DNA from: Chryseobacterium gleum
Lineage (GTDB): Bacteria; Bacteroidota; Bacteroidia; Flavobacteriales_D; Crocinitomicaceae
Reading direction: 5' to 3'
Assembly: GCA_945877005.1 (NCBI GenBank)
Contig: CAMCQL010000106.1
Location: forward strand, 1 to 6,959
Length of the DNA: 6,959 bases
The notes beneath the pieces were generated by a model. It was given only the letters and a program-made list of their open reading frames with translations, was not told the origin of the DNA and made no database searches. The position numbers were made by a program, and so were the translations under genes. Of the stretch, positions 1 through 6,539 are shown piece by piece; position 1 is the stretch's first letter; every line of letters starts with the position of its first letter.

Positions 1-926
1 TCTTTCATTTCTTGAGATATGTCTGCAATTTGAACACCTAAGAAGCCTCTTTGAACGATTCCATAATCAATTATGTCTCTCATAATTTTCTGAACTAAAT
101 TCACAGGTATGGCAAATGAATACCCAGAATAACTTCCAGTTTGTGACGCAATGGCCGTATTTATTCCTACTAATTCACCTTTAGTATTTACAAGCGCACC
201 ACCACTATTCCCAGGGTTTACAGCTGCATCTGTTTGAATAAAGGATTCTATCGGAACTACATTCTGATTTGTTCTATCAGCCAATAAATTTATATTTCTC
301 GCTTTCGCACTTACAATACCAGCTGTAACAGTCGACGTAAGATTAAATGGATTACCAACAGCTAACACCCACTCACCTACTCTTAATTCATCACTATTAC
401 CAAGTGAAATTGGTTTTAAATTAGGAGCATTAATTTTTAAGATCGCTACATCTGTAGAAGGATCTGCACCTACCACATGAGCCGTATATTTCGAATTGTC
501 ATTTAAAATAACTTCAATTTCCGTTGCTTTATCAATCACGTGATTATTTGTAACAATGTACCCTTCTGCTGAAACAATCACTCCTGATCCTGAACCAGAA
601 CCGTATTGTTTAAATTCTCTATTACCAGAACCTGGTCCATAGAAAAAATCAAAAAAAGGATCATTTTGAATAGTTGTATTTACTACCTTAGTTGTGACAT
701 GGACTACTGAGTTCAAAGAGCTTTCAGAAGCTTCAACAAAATTCTCATTTGTTACTCCTGCAAAACCAGGCATACTTGCATTTCTAGCATAATAATTCAA
801 ATTAGATTCTAGCTCAGAATCTGTAAAATCTGTAGTTGAATTAGAAGTAAAAAACACTGCATACAATGCCATTGGAATCATCCCACCAAGAATCCCCCAT
901 GATAAAAATTTAAGTTTAGTTTTCAT
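1..926 (-). CDS. htrA: HtrA/DegP (Do) family periplasmic serine protease, 3' end cut by window
   Basis: This is a trypsin-like serine endopeptidase of the HtrA/Do family, an envelope protein quality-control protease and chaperone. It starts at ATG 926-924, and 308 codons are visible before the window edge. A hydrophobic segment at about residues 8-27 lacks a clear A-x-A cleavage site, so it may be an uncleaved membrane anchor. The mature part has a Gly/Ser-rich stretch (about 97-115) and then the complete triad: His129 in TNNHVI, Asp159 in STDVAIL and Ser241 in NPGNSGGAL. The RGFLGVQI motif at 293-300 is the typical beginning of PDZ1, and the remaining PDZ sequence lies beyond position 1. No Shine-Dalgarno is visible (AT-rich leader), as is usual in Bacteroidota. 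A 109-nt gap separates it from the upstream PagL-like gene, so it probably has its own promoter. Family assignment is firm; the choice among DegP, DegQ and DegS cannot be made without the PDZ region. Confidence 0.95.
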   Translation of the reverse strand, partial: MKTKLKFLSWGILGGMIPMALYAVFFTSNSTTDFTDSELESNLNYYARNASMPGFAGVTNENFVEASESSLNSVVHVTTKVVNTTIQNDPFFDFFYGPGSGNREFKQYGSGSGSGVIVSAEGYIVTNNHVIDKATEIEVILNDNSKYTAHVVGADPSTDVAILKINAPNLKPISLGNSDELRVGEWVLAVGNPFNLTSTVTAGIVSAKARNINLLADRTNQNVVPIESFIQTDAAVNPGNSGGALVNTKGELVGINTAIASQTGSYSGYSFAIPVNLVQKIMRDIIDYGIVQRGFLGVQIADISQEMK

Positions 927-950
927 AGCTTGTTAATTAAATATTCATGA

Positions 951-958
951 CAATATTA
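951..958 (-). promoter_or_regulatory. candidate Bacteroidota -7 element for htrA
   Basis: Read on the minus strand, positions 958-951 are TAATATTG, one mismatch from the Bacteroidota housekeeping -7 consensus TAnnTTTG. It ends 24 nt before the htrA ATG, which would give a leader of roughly 20 nt. No good TTG sits at the expected upstream distance (only TTT at 19 nt, or a TTG at 25 nt), so this is a weak call in an AT-rich region. Confidence 0.3.
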
Positions 959-990
959 CTAATGAAAGTGAATATTGAAATTACAAATGC

Positions 991-1007
991 TGTTAATAGA
1001 TGTTAAT
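991..1007. repeat. 10-bp-spaced direct repeat TGTTAAT, possible operator
   Basis: TGTTAAT occurs at 991-997 and again at 1001-1007, exactly one helical turn apart. Further copies lie at 931-937 (TGTTAAT) and 1024-1030 (TGTTAAA) in the same 109-nt intergenic region. If the -7 element proposed at 951-958 is right, the pair sits about 45-65 nt upstream of the htrA transcription start, a usual place for an activator. The sequence is AT-rich, so chance is a real alternative and no known regulator site is recognised. Confidence 0.35.
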
Positions 1008-1035
1008 CAACTCAATTAAAGAATGTTAAATTCAA

Positions 1036-2106
1036 CTAAAAAATAAAGCCTCCTACAACTTCAAAATAATCTGCGTTTAACCAATGTGATTTTATTCCAA
1101 TTCCAAAAAGCAAATTAGAAATTGGATTATACCTCAATGATAATTTATGGTAAATTGAACCGTTTAAACGATATCGATCATATATATAACCACCCATACC
1201 GATTAATAATTGTAACTTATCTATATGTGCATTACCGCCAACATATGCCCCAACTTGAAAAGCATCTCTATTTGCCACAATCTGGTTTTTATTTGAATAA
1301 AATAAATAAATCAAAGAAGAATTATACATGGCATCTAAACCTAATTCTAAACTTAAATTTCGTTTTAATCCAAATTGAGAAAATACGGTTCCATAATATA
1401 CAGGGTAATTAACTCCATAGTTTTCAATTATTTGTTTAAAAAAACTTCCACCTACGAAGGCAATTGAATTCTTTAAACGAAGTGGAGGATCCTTTTCTGA
1501 TGAAAAGTTTTTATTAACTGAGTTAAAATGTATTCCAAATTTTAACTCTGGGTAATTAAGCCCTAAATTAGGAACTCTTGTAGCTCCATTACTCAAATGT
1601 TTAAATGCTAATCCATAGAAAAAACCATAGCGTTTCGAAATTGAAATTGAATGATTGAAAGAAAAATCAATCAACGCATTTAAGTACGAGGAAATTGCTG
1701 AGTTTTTCTGATTATTTTCAAGATTAAAGATTTTAGTAACATAACCTAAACCTGCTCCAACTCTGAAATTAAACTCTTGTTTATCGGAACTAAATATTGG
1801 TAATTCATAAAAAGTGGATAAACCGAAAAAGTCACCCAAAATTGCTTTATTCGCTAAACTTCCATATGTAAGAGAAAGACCAGATTCATGCAAATCATTC
1901 GTAAATGTTTTTCTTCTAAAGTAATAATTTACCTCGATTGCAGATGATTTTTCTTTTGGTAAATGAGCCATATCTTCTCTATGGGCAATTAAATTCCCTA
2001 AACGATAACATGACTCAATTTTAACTTCCTGCCCCTGAGCAATTAGATGAATCATCGATAAAAATGAAAAAAAGAGAACTAAATTAAGAAGTGATTTTAA
2101 TTTCAA
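1036..2106 (-). CDS. PagL-like acyloxyacyl hydrolase / lipid A deacylase family outer-membrane protein
   Basis: This 356-residue protein is predicted to be an outer-membrane beta-barrel related to PagL lipid A 3-O-deacylase, which removes an acyl chain from lipid A. It has a signal peptide with a basic start, a hydrophobic core at residues 5-22 and a likely signal peptidase I cut after Ala23-Gln-Gly25. The family hallmark is HLSNG at 170-174 (His170, Ser172), followed by PNLGLN at 179-184. Alternating strand-like segments fill the rest, and the protein ends in Phe, as barrel proteins do. It is longer than P. aeruginosa PagL (about 150 mature residues), with about 170 extra C-terminal residues, which fits long Bacteroidota members. 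The position matching PagL Glu140 appears to be Asn184, with Glu187 nearby, so activity is uncertain. The start is TTG (2106-2104): no ATG or GTG lies between the in-frame stop at 2136-2134 and Met18. It begins 30 nt after the repeat-FISUMP gene and is probably cotranscribed with it. Confidence 0.75.
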   Translation of the reverse strand: MKLKSLLNLVLFFSFLSMIHLIAQGQEVKIESCYRLGNLIAHREDMAHLPKEKSSAIEVNYYFRRKTFTNDLHESGLSLTYGSLANKAILGDFFGLSTFYELPIFSSDKQEFNFRVGAGLGYVTKIFNLENNQKNSAISSYLNALIDFSFNHSISISKRYGFFYGLAFKHLSNGATRVPNLGLNYPELKFGIHFNSVNKNFSSEKDPPLRLKNSIAFVGGSFFKQIIENYGVNYPVYYGTVFSQFGLKRNLSLELGLDAMYNSSLIYLFYSNKNQIVANRDAFQVGAYVGGNAHIDKLQLLIGMGGYIYDRYRLNGSIYHKLSLRYNPISNLLFGIGIKSHWLNADYFEVVGGFIF

Positions 2107-2118
2107 GAACTGTAACCT
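2104..2118 (-). promoter_or_regulatory. TTG start with weak AGG ribosome-binding site
   Basis: The start codon of the PagL-like gene is read as TTG at 2106-2104, with AGG at 2118-2116 about 9 nt upstream. The frame is closed by TAG at 2136-2134, and the codons between hold no ATG, GTG or other TTG. The residues following TTG (KLKSLLNLVLFF) make a normal signal peptide, whereas starting at Met18 would destroy it. Confidence 0.5.
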
Positions 2119-2136
2119 ATTTTGTAGAAAAAACTA

Positions 2137-4038
2137 TCAATATTTACTTTTAACACATCTAACTGAGAATCCATATCGTTCATCAGTACTGTTTGACTCA
2201 ACTTTTCCATGATCATGTTTTACCTCATAATAAGTAGCCCCATTTTCGTTGTAACCTGATGAAGTCCACCAGTAAGATCCGTTTCCAAGAGAACCAAAGT
2301 AACCATTAGCGTCTCGATATCCAGCCGGCTTCGCTCTAAATAAAGTATTGTTCGTACCTCCCTCATTTGGAGACTGCCATAAATTCAAACCTGATTCTTT
2401 TAATTTTCCTCCTGCAACATCTTCTCCACCTATAGCCTGAATCAATTCATTCCAATCATCGCTTGAAGGGACATACCATCCTGTAGGACAAAGATTCCCG
2501 GTATTTACAGCGTACCAATTATACAATCTCCCATAAGTTAAATTATTATTTTGTAGATGATTATACATTGAACACCCACCTATATTCAATGAGTTCCATT
2601 GATCATTTTTACTTAAATTTGGAATCGGTTTTCCATTCGTGTACTTTGATGTTCGAAGATTTTCCGCCATCCATTCCTGGTCACCAATTATTACCGTTTT
2701 ATATTTATTACCATCTATATCGAATAAACCTTTACCTAACCGAGCCCCAATAGAAATTGAATCTAGTACTTTAACAGCTTTTTCATTGTAATTCGAATTT
2801 GGAAATTTATCAATAAAAGACTGAATTTCAAATGTATTCCCTGAATTTTTGGCAGCATTAAAAAAAAGATTATCTCTTCTTGCAATTGCATCTTCAGCTA
2901 AATCTGATGTTGGATACTTAGTAACAAATGCATCAAAAGATTCACCAGTATTCTCGATTTCCGCGGTATTATAAGCTAAATGATCTCGCTTATAGATAGC
3001 TTCTTCATTTTGTTTGGCAGTTGGATATTTTTTTACAAATTCATCGTAAGATTGTTCCGTATTCAAATTAACAGCTACATCGTAAGCCATAATATCTCTT
3101 CTATCAGTAACATCTTTTATTTGTAGAGCTTTTGGATAATTCTTTATAAATTTAGAAAATGCCTCTATCGTATTTACCTTCAACACATTCGAATAAGCAA
3201 TTTCATCTCGTTTCTTAATTACATCGCTTACTTGAATTGCGTAAGGATAATTTTTTAAAAATTGATTATAACTTTCTTCTGAATTTATTTTTATAACATT
3301 TGCGTATGCTTTTTCATTTCGTTTAACTTCAACTTTCGATTTAAACTTAGAATTCGGATATTTCTCTAAAAAATTATTGTATTCTGTTTCATTATCTTGA
3401 GACACTACTTCATCATAAGCCAATTCTTCTATCTTTTCTTTTGCCTCTCTTAAATAATTCGATCTTGGATATTCAACTATAAATCGTTCTAATGTTTTTA
3501 TAGATTTTTTTAAAACTGCTTCCTCAAACAATAAAGCGTCTAATCTTTGTGTTGCTTTATCATAAAAAGTTCGATTTTTCTCTCCATAGAATTGCAAAAA
3601 CCGTTTCATTCCCACAACTGTATTTTTATCATTATATTCATGATAGGCAACTTCAATTATTGAATCAAATTGATATGAAAAATTATATTTACAACATCTT
3701 ATTTCAAGGCACGCTTCTTCTAAATCTTTCACATCAATATAAACATTTATAAGATCTTTAGATTTTTCAAAATAATAAAAACTACTATCTATATTCCTTT
3801 TTGAATTGGAATTCTTGCCAAAATACATCGACAATAAAAAAGGGGCAAATGGTGAAGCAGGTTCTTTAGCAATCAATTGTTGTAAATTCTGTGCAACCTC
3901 TTCAAAATTATTTTCATTTATTTTTTCGAAGTTTTTTCTCAGTTTTCTTGATTGGGAAAAGGAAAAAGGAACAATCAATAAAACAACATAAACCACTATA
4001 AAAAACCCGAACAATTTATTACAACATCTATTTTTCAT
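2137..4038 (-). CDS. exported helical-repeat protein with C-terminal FISUMP domain
   Basis: The function of this 633-residue protein is unknown. A Sec signal peptide spans residues 1-28, with a likely cut at SFS|Q. A TPR-like helical region follows (about 35-175), then seven tandem 37-residue repeats (about 183-441) of the form F(L/I/V)xxYPxS/A...RR/KRDxxAY, similar to helical repeats of BamD- or CpoB-like envelope proteins. The C-terminus (about 440-631) is a FISUMP domain (Fibrobacter succinogenes major paralogous domain, TIGR02145): DIDGNKYKTVIIGDQEWMAENL, LCPTGWYVPSSDDW, FRAKPAGYRD, WWTSS and a closing GFSVRCVK. Cys489, Cys517 and Cys628 could form a disulfide in the exported protein. ATG at 4038-4036 is preferred over an in-frame TTG at 4059: the TTG would add seven hydrophobic residues (MVIIYIV) and abut aroC, while the ATG gives a standard signal peptide. 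The gene ends with tandem in-frame stops TGA-TAG. A surface binding or scaffolding role is inference. Confidence 0.85.
   Translation of the reverse strand: MKNRCCNKLFGFFIVVYVVLLIVPFSFSQSRKLRKNFEKINENNFEEVAQNLQQLIAKEPASPFAPFLLSMYFGKNSNSKRNIDSSFYYFEKSKDLINVYIDVKDLEEACLEIRCCKYNFSYQFDSIIEVAYHEYNDKNTVVGMKRFLQFYGEKNRTFYDKATQRLDALLFEEAVLKKSIKTLERFIVEYPRSNYLREAKEKIEELAYDEVVSQDNETEYNNFLEKYPNSKFKSKVEVKRNEKAYANVIKINSEESYNQFLKNYPYAIQVSDVIKKRDEIAYSNVLKVNTIEAFSKFIKNYPKALQIKDVTDRRDIMAYDVAVNLNTEQSYDEFVKKYPTAKQNEEAIYKRDHLAYNTAEIENTGESFDAFVTKYPTSDLAEDAIARRDNLFFNAAKNSGNTFEIQSFIDKFPNSNYNEKAVKVLDSISIGARLGKGLFDIDGNKYKTVIIGDQEWMAENLRTSKYTNGKPIPNLSKNDQWNSLNIGGCSMYNHLQNNNLTYGRLYNWYAVNTGNLCPTGWYVPSSDDWNELIQAIGGEDVAGGKLKESGLNLWQSPNEGGTNNTLFRAKPAGYRDANGYFGSLGNGSYWWTSSGYNENGATYYEVKHDHGKVESNSTDERYGFSVRCVKSKY
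2716..3492 (-). repeat. seven tandem 37-residue (111-bp) coding repeats
   Basis: Within the exported FISUMP protein, seven units begin at Leu183, Tyr220, Tyr257, Phe294, Tyr331, Phe368 and Ile405 (ATG numbering), each exactly 37 residues after the previous, with no insertion or deletion. The shared core is an aromatic position, F(L/I/V), then KYP or NYP, and (K/R)RD with AY about 20 residues later. A divergent eighth unit (MKRFLQFYGE, from residue 144) precedes them with 39-residue spacing. The units are alike in protein but diverged in DNA, so this is an old expansion, not a recent slippage repeat. Confidence 0.85.
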
Positions 4039-4059
4039 TACGATATAAATTATTACCAA

Positions 4060-5133
4060 TTATCTTTTGAAAACATTATTTCTCAACAAGTGATCTAACA
4101 GCACAATTGCTGTCATTGCTTCCACAATCACTACTGCACGAGGAACAACACAAGCATCGTGTCTTCCTTTACCTTTTAATATTATTTCTTCGCCGGCTGA
4201 ATTAATGGATAATTGATCTTTTAATAATGTAGCTACCGGCTTAAAAGCGACCCTAAATAAAATTGGCATTCCGTTACTAATCCCACCAACAATCCCTCCA
4301 CTGTGATTAGAATGAGTTTGTCCATTTGAAAAAAACAAATCATTGTGTTCGCTCCCAAGTAACTCAATAGCATCAAATCCATCTCCAAATTCAATGCCTT
4401 TTACTGCATTTATAGATAAGATTGCTTTTCCTATATCAGCATTTAGTTTATCAAACACTGGTTCACCTAGACCAATAGGAACACCAGAAACACTACAACT
4501 AATCGCTCCACCAATAGTATCTCCTTGTTTACGAATTTTCTTTATTAACTCTTCCATCAAAGAAGCCTTGGCTAGATGAGGACATCTTACATCATTGGAT
4601 TCAATTAAACTAAGATCTACAGCTGAAATTTCTTCTGAATTCATTCGAATATTACCAACTTGATCAACAAAAGCAGTAATGGTTATTCCATAGGAAGATA
4701 AAAATAATTTTGCAAAAGCGCCTGCAACTACTCTCGATGCTGTTTCACGTGCACTTGAACGACCTCCTCCTAAATAATCTCTATGACCATATTTTTTATC
4801 GTAAACAAAGTCAGCATGTGATGGACGGTAAGCATTTTTTAAATGCTCGTAATCTTTCGATTTTGCATCCTTGTTTTGAATCATAAATCCTATAGGTGTA
4901 CCTGTAGATTTCCCTTCAAATACACCTGATAAAATCAATAGTTGATCTGTCTCATTTCTCGCTGTGACTAAATTTGACTGACCAGGACGTCGTTTATTGA
5001 GTTCAGATTGAATAAATTTAACATCTATATTAACATTGGGGGGAAATCCATCAATTACTCCACCTATAGCAGGGCCGTGCGACTCTCCAAATGTAGTTAA
5101 TCTAAATAACGATCCAATGCTTGATCCCGCCAT
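4060..5133 (-). CDS. aroC: chorismate synthase
   Basis: Chorismate synthase (EC 4.2.3.5) converts 5-enolpyruvylshikimate-3-phosphate to chorismate, the last step of the shikimate pathway, using reduced FMN in the cytoplasm. At 357 residues it has the normal length of the bacterial monofunctional enzyme. All family signatures are present: FGESHGPAIGGVIDG (15-29, with His19), NKRRPGQS (46-53), the second conserved histidine His106 in RPSHADF, GGGRSSARETASRV (122-135) and RHDACVVPRA (324-333, with Arg324 and Asp326). The start is ATG 5133-5131, which shares its first base with the TAA of the upstream phosphohexomutase (TAATG), suggesting translational coupling. No Shine-Dalgarno is visible. The next gene begins 21 nt after its stop. 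Nothing looks broken or unusual. Confidence 0.98.
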   Translation of the reverse strand: MAGSSIGSLFRLTTFGESHGPAIGGVIDGFPPNVNIDVKFIQSELNKRRPGQSNLVTARNETDQLLILSGVFEGKSTGTPIGFMIQNKDAKSKDYEHLKNAYRPSHADFVYDKKYGHRDYLGGGRSSARETASRVVAGAFAKLFLSSYGITITAFVDQVGNIRMNSEEISAVDLSLIESNDVRCPHLAKASLMEELIKKIRKQGDTIGGAISCSVSGVPIGLGEPVFDKLNADIGKAILSINAVKGIEFGDGFDAIELLGSEHNDLFFSNGQTHSNHSGGIVGGISNGMPILFRVAFKPVATLLKDQLSINSAGEEIILKGKGRHDACVVPRAVVIVEAMTAIVLLDHLLRNNVFKR

Positions 5134-5135
5134 TA
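5131..5135 (-). promoter_or_regulatory. TAATG stop-start overlap (mutase to aroC)
   Basis: On the minus strand the mutase stop TAA (5135-5133) and the aroC start ATG (5133-5131) share one A. This is a typical site for reinitiation by a terminating ribosome, and it supports the chosen aroC start and a shared transcript. Confidence 0.7.
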
Positions 5136-6536
5136 ATTACAGATTGTAGCTTCCGTTTGTGTTAATATTTTCCGAACCTCTTCCAAAGTTGGTGCTTCAG
5201 CATAAGTTCTTAAAACTGGCTCAGTTCCAGACGCACGAATCATCATCCATCTTTCATCGTCAAAGAAATACTTCCATCCGTCAATCGTTTTCACTTCTCT
5301 TACAGCATACTCTCCAAAATTTTTGAAGGTATCTGAATTACAATTTGAAATAATTTGTTTTTTTAGTTCTTCTGTAATATGTAAATCATTTCGCTCAAAT
5401 TTAAACTCTCCAACTAATTCATAAATTTCATCAATGAGTTGCTCTAAAGATTTACCTGACTTTGCCAAATACTCCCAAATAATCAATCCCATCCAAATAC
5501 CATCTCTTTCTGGAATATGACCTTTTACCGCAATCCCTCCAGATTCCTCTCCACCTAAAAGTACATCTTCAACTACCATTTTGGATGCAATCTCTTTAAA
5601 TCCTACTTTAGTAGTTTGTTGATCTAATCCGTAATATTTTGCTAGTTTTTCAACGCGAGGTGTTACACTAAACGCAGTAACTATTTTACCACTCATTTTT
5701 TTATGAGAAACCATATAATGAATCAGTAACAATATAATATGATGTGAATCAACAAATTCACCTTTAGAATCGTACAAACCAATACGATCTGCATCACCGT
5801 CTGTAGCTAAACCGCAATCAATTTTACCATCAAGTTTTATGAAATTTGCCAATTCCTGCAAATTTTTTGCAATTGGTTCAGGAGCTTGGCCATAAAAAGA
5901 TGGATTTTCCTCACAATGAATCAATTCTACGTCAGGTAAAATTCTTCTCATTACATTCTGTCCAGCACCATACATTGCATCATAAACAAAACGTAACCCG
6001 GAACTTTTAATCGCTGCTAAATCAAAATTCCCCTTAACATGATCAACATATTCATCTTCCAATGGTACAATTTTCACATCTCCATTTGAAAGAGCAGTTT
6101 GAATTGAAGTATCAATTAAATCAACCGAATTTGGAATCATATCTTCCACTTCTTGAACGAACTCAGGAGCCAAAGGACCACCAAAATTAGCTTTCAATTT
6201 ATAACCATTATAAGCAGGTGGATTATGGCTTGCTGTAATAATTACACCAAGTGTAGCATTGTATTTTTTTGCTCCAAGTGAAATCATAGGAGTTGAAACA
6301 AATCCCTTAGACATCAAAACTTTAACCCCTTGAGACAAAAACACCTTTACTGCTGTTTCTACAAATAACTCACCTGCAAATCTACAATCATGCCCAATAA
6401 TAATCACAGGTAAATCAGACTGTTTTTTGGCCCACAACGCTGTTGCATAAGCTACACGTGCTACATTTTGAACAGTAAATTCTTCCGCAATAATTGCTCT
6501 CCAACCATCCGTTCCAAACTTAATTTTTGTTGCCAT
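5133..6536 (-). CDS. phosphoglucomutase/phosphomannomutase family protein (alpha-D-phosphohexomutase)
   Basis: This cytoplasmic enzyme interconverts hexose 1- and 6-phosphates through a phosphoserine. The 467-residue length and all four domain signatures fit a complete member: FGTDGWRAI near the N-terminus (7-15), the phosphoserine loop ITASHNP (100-106, Ser103), the Mg-binding loop DGDADR (246-251), the sugar-specificity loop GGEESGG (328-334) and the phosphate-binding loop RASGTEPVLRTY (434-445). The GEESGG loop suits glucose or mannose phosphates and argues against a glucosamine (GlmM) role, but substrate preference is not settled by sequence. Likely products feed nucleotide-sugar and polysaccharide synthesis. 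It begins at ATG 6536-6534, 3 nt after the rocD stop (TAA-ACA-ATG), and its own stop overlaps aroC, so it sits inside a tightly packed transcript. No Shine-Dalgarno stands out. Confidence 0.95.
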   Translation of the reverse strand: MATKIKFGTDGWRAIIAEEFTVQNVARVAYATALWAKKQSDLPVIIIGHDCRFAGELFVETAVKVFLSQGVKVLMSKGFVSTPMISLGAKKYNATLGVIITASHNPPAYNGYKLKANFGGPLAPEFVQEVEDMIPNSVDLIDTSIQTALSNGDVKIVPLEDEYVDHVKGNFDLAAIKSSGLRFVYDAMYGAGQNVMRRILPDVELIHCEENPSFYGQAPEPIAKNLQELANFIKLDGKIDCGLATDGDADRIGLYDSKGEFVDSHHIILLLIHYMVSHKKMSGKIVTAFSVTPRVEKLAKYYGLDQQTTKVGFKEIASKMVVEDVLLGGEESGGIAVKGHIPERDGIWMGLIIWEYLAKSGKSLEQLIDEIYELVGEFKFERNDLHITEELKKQIISNCNSDTFKNFGEYAVREVKTIDGWKYFFDDERWMMIRASGTEPVLRTYAEAPTLEEVRKILTQTEATICN

Positions 6537-6539
6537 TGT

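Noticed and set aside
812..926. Cleavable signal peptide on HtrA
   Set aside because: A hydrophobic segment is clear, but no A-x-A-type site follows it, so an uncleaved anchor was preferred; the call is not firm.
992..1012. Possible hairpin terminator after the PagL-like gene (GTTGAT pairing with ATTAAC)
   Set aside because: The stem is only six pairs with a G-U wobble and is not followed by a T-run on the minus strand; the same bases are better described as a direct repeat.
1122..1412. Plus-strand open frame of 96 codons
   Set aside because: It lies wholly inside the PagL-like gene on the opposite strand, with low-complexity composition and no recognisable domain; an antisense shadow.
4036..4059. 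TTG at 4059 as the start of the repeat-FISUMP gene (640 residues, abutting aroC)
   Set aside because: It would place MVIIYIV before a perfectly good signal peptide. ATG at 4038 gives the normal Lys-containing n-region and leaves a 21-nt gap.
2568..4579. Other plus-strand open frames (2568-2753, 3549-3752, 3806-3991, 4343-4579)
   Set aside because: Each is short and antisense to a well-supported gene, without recognisable motifs or start signals.
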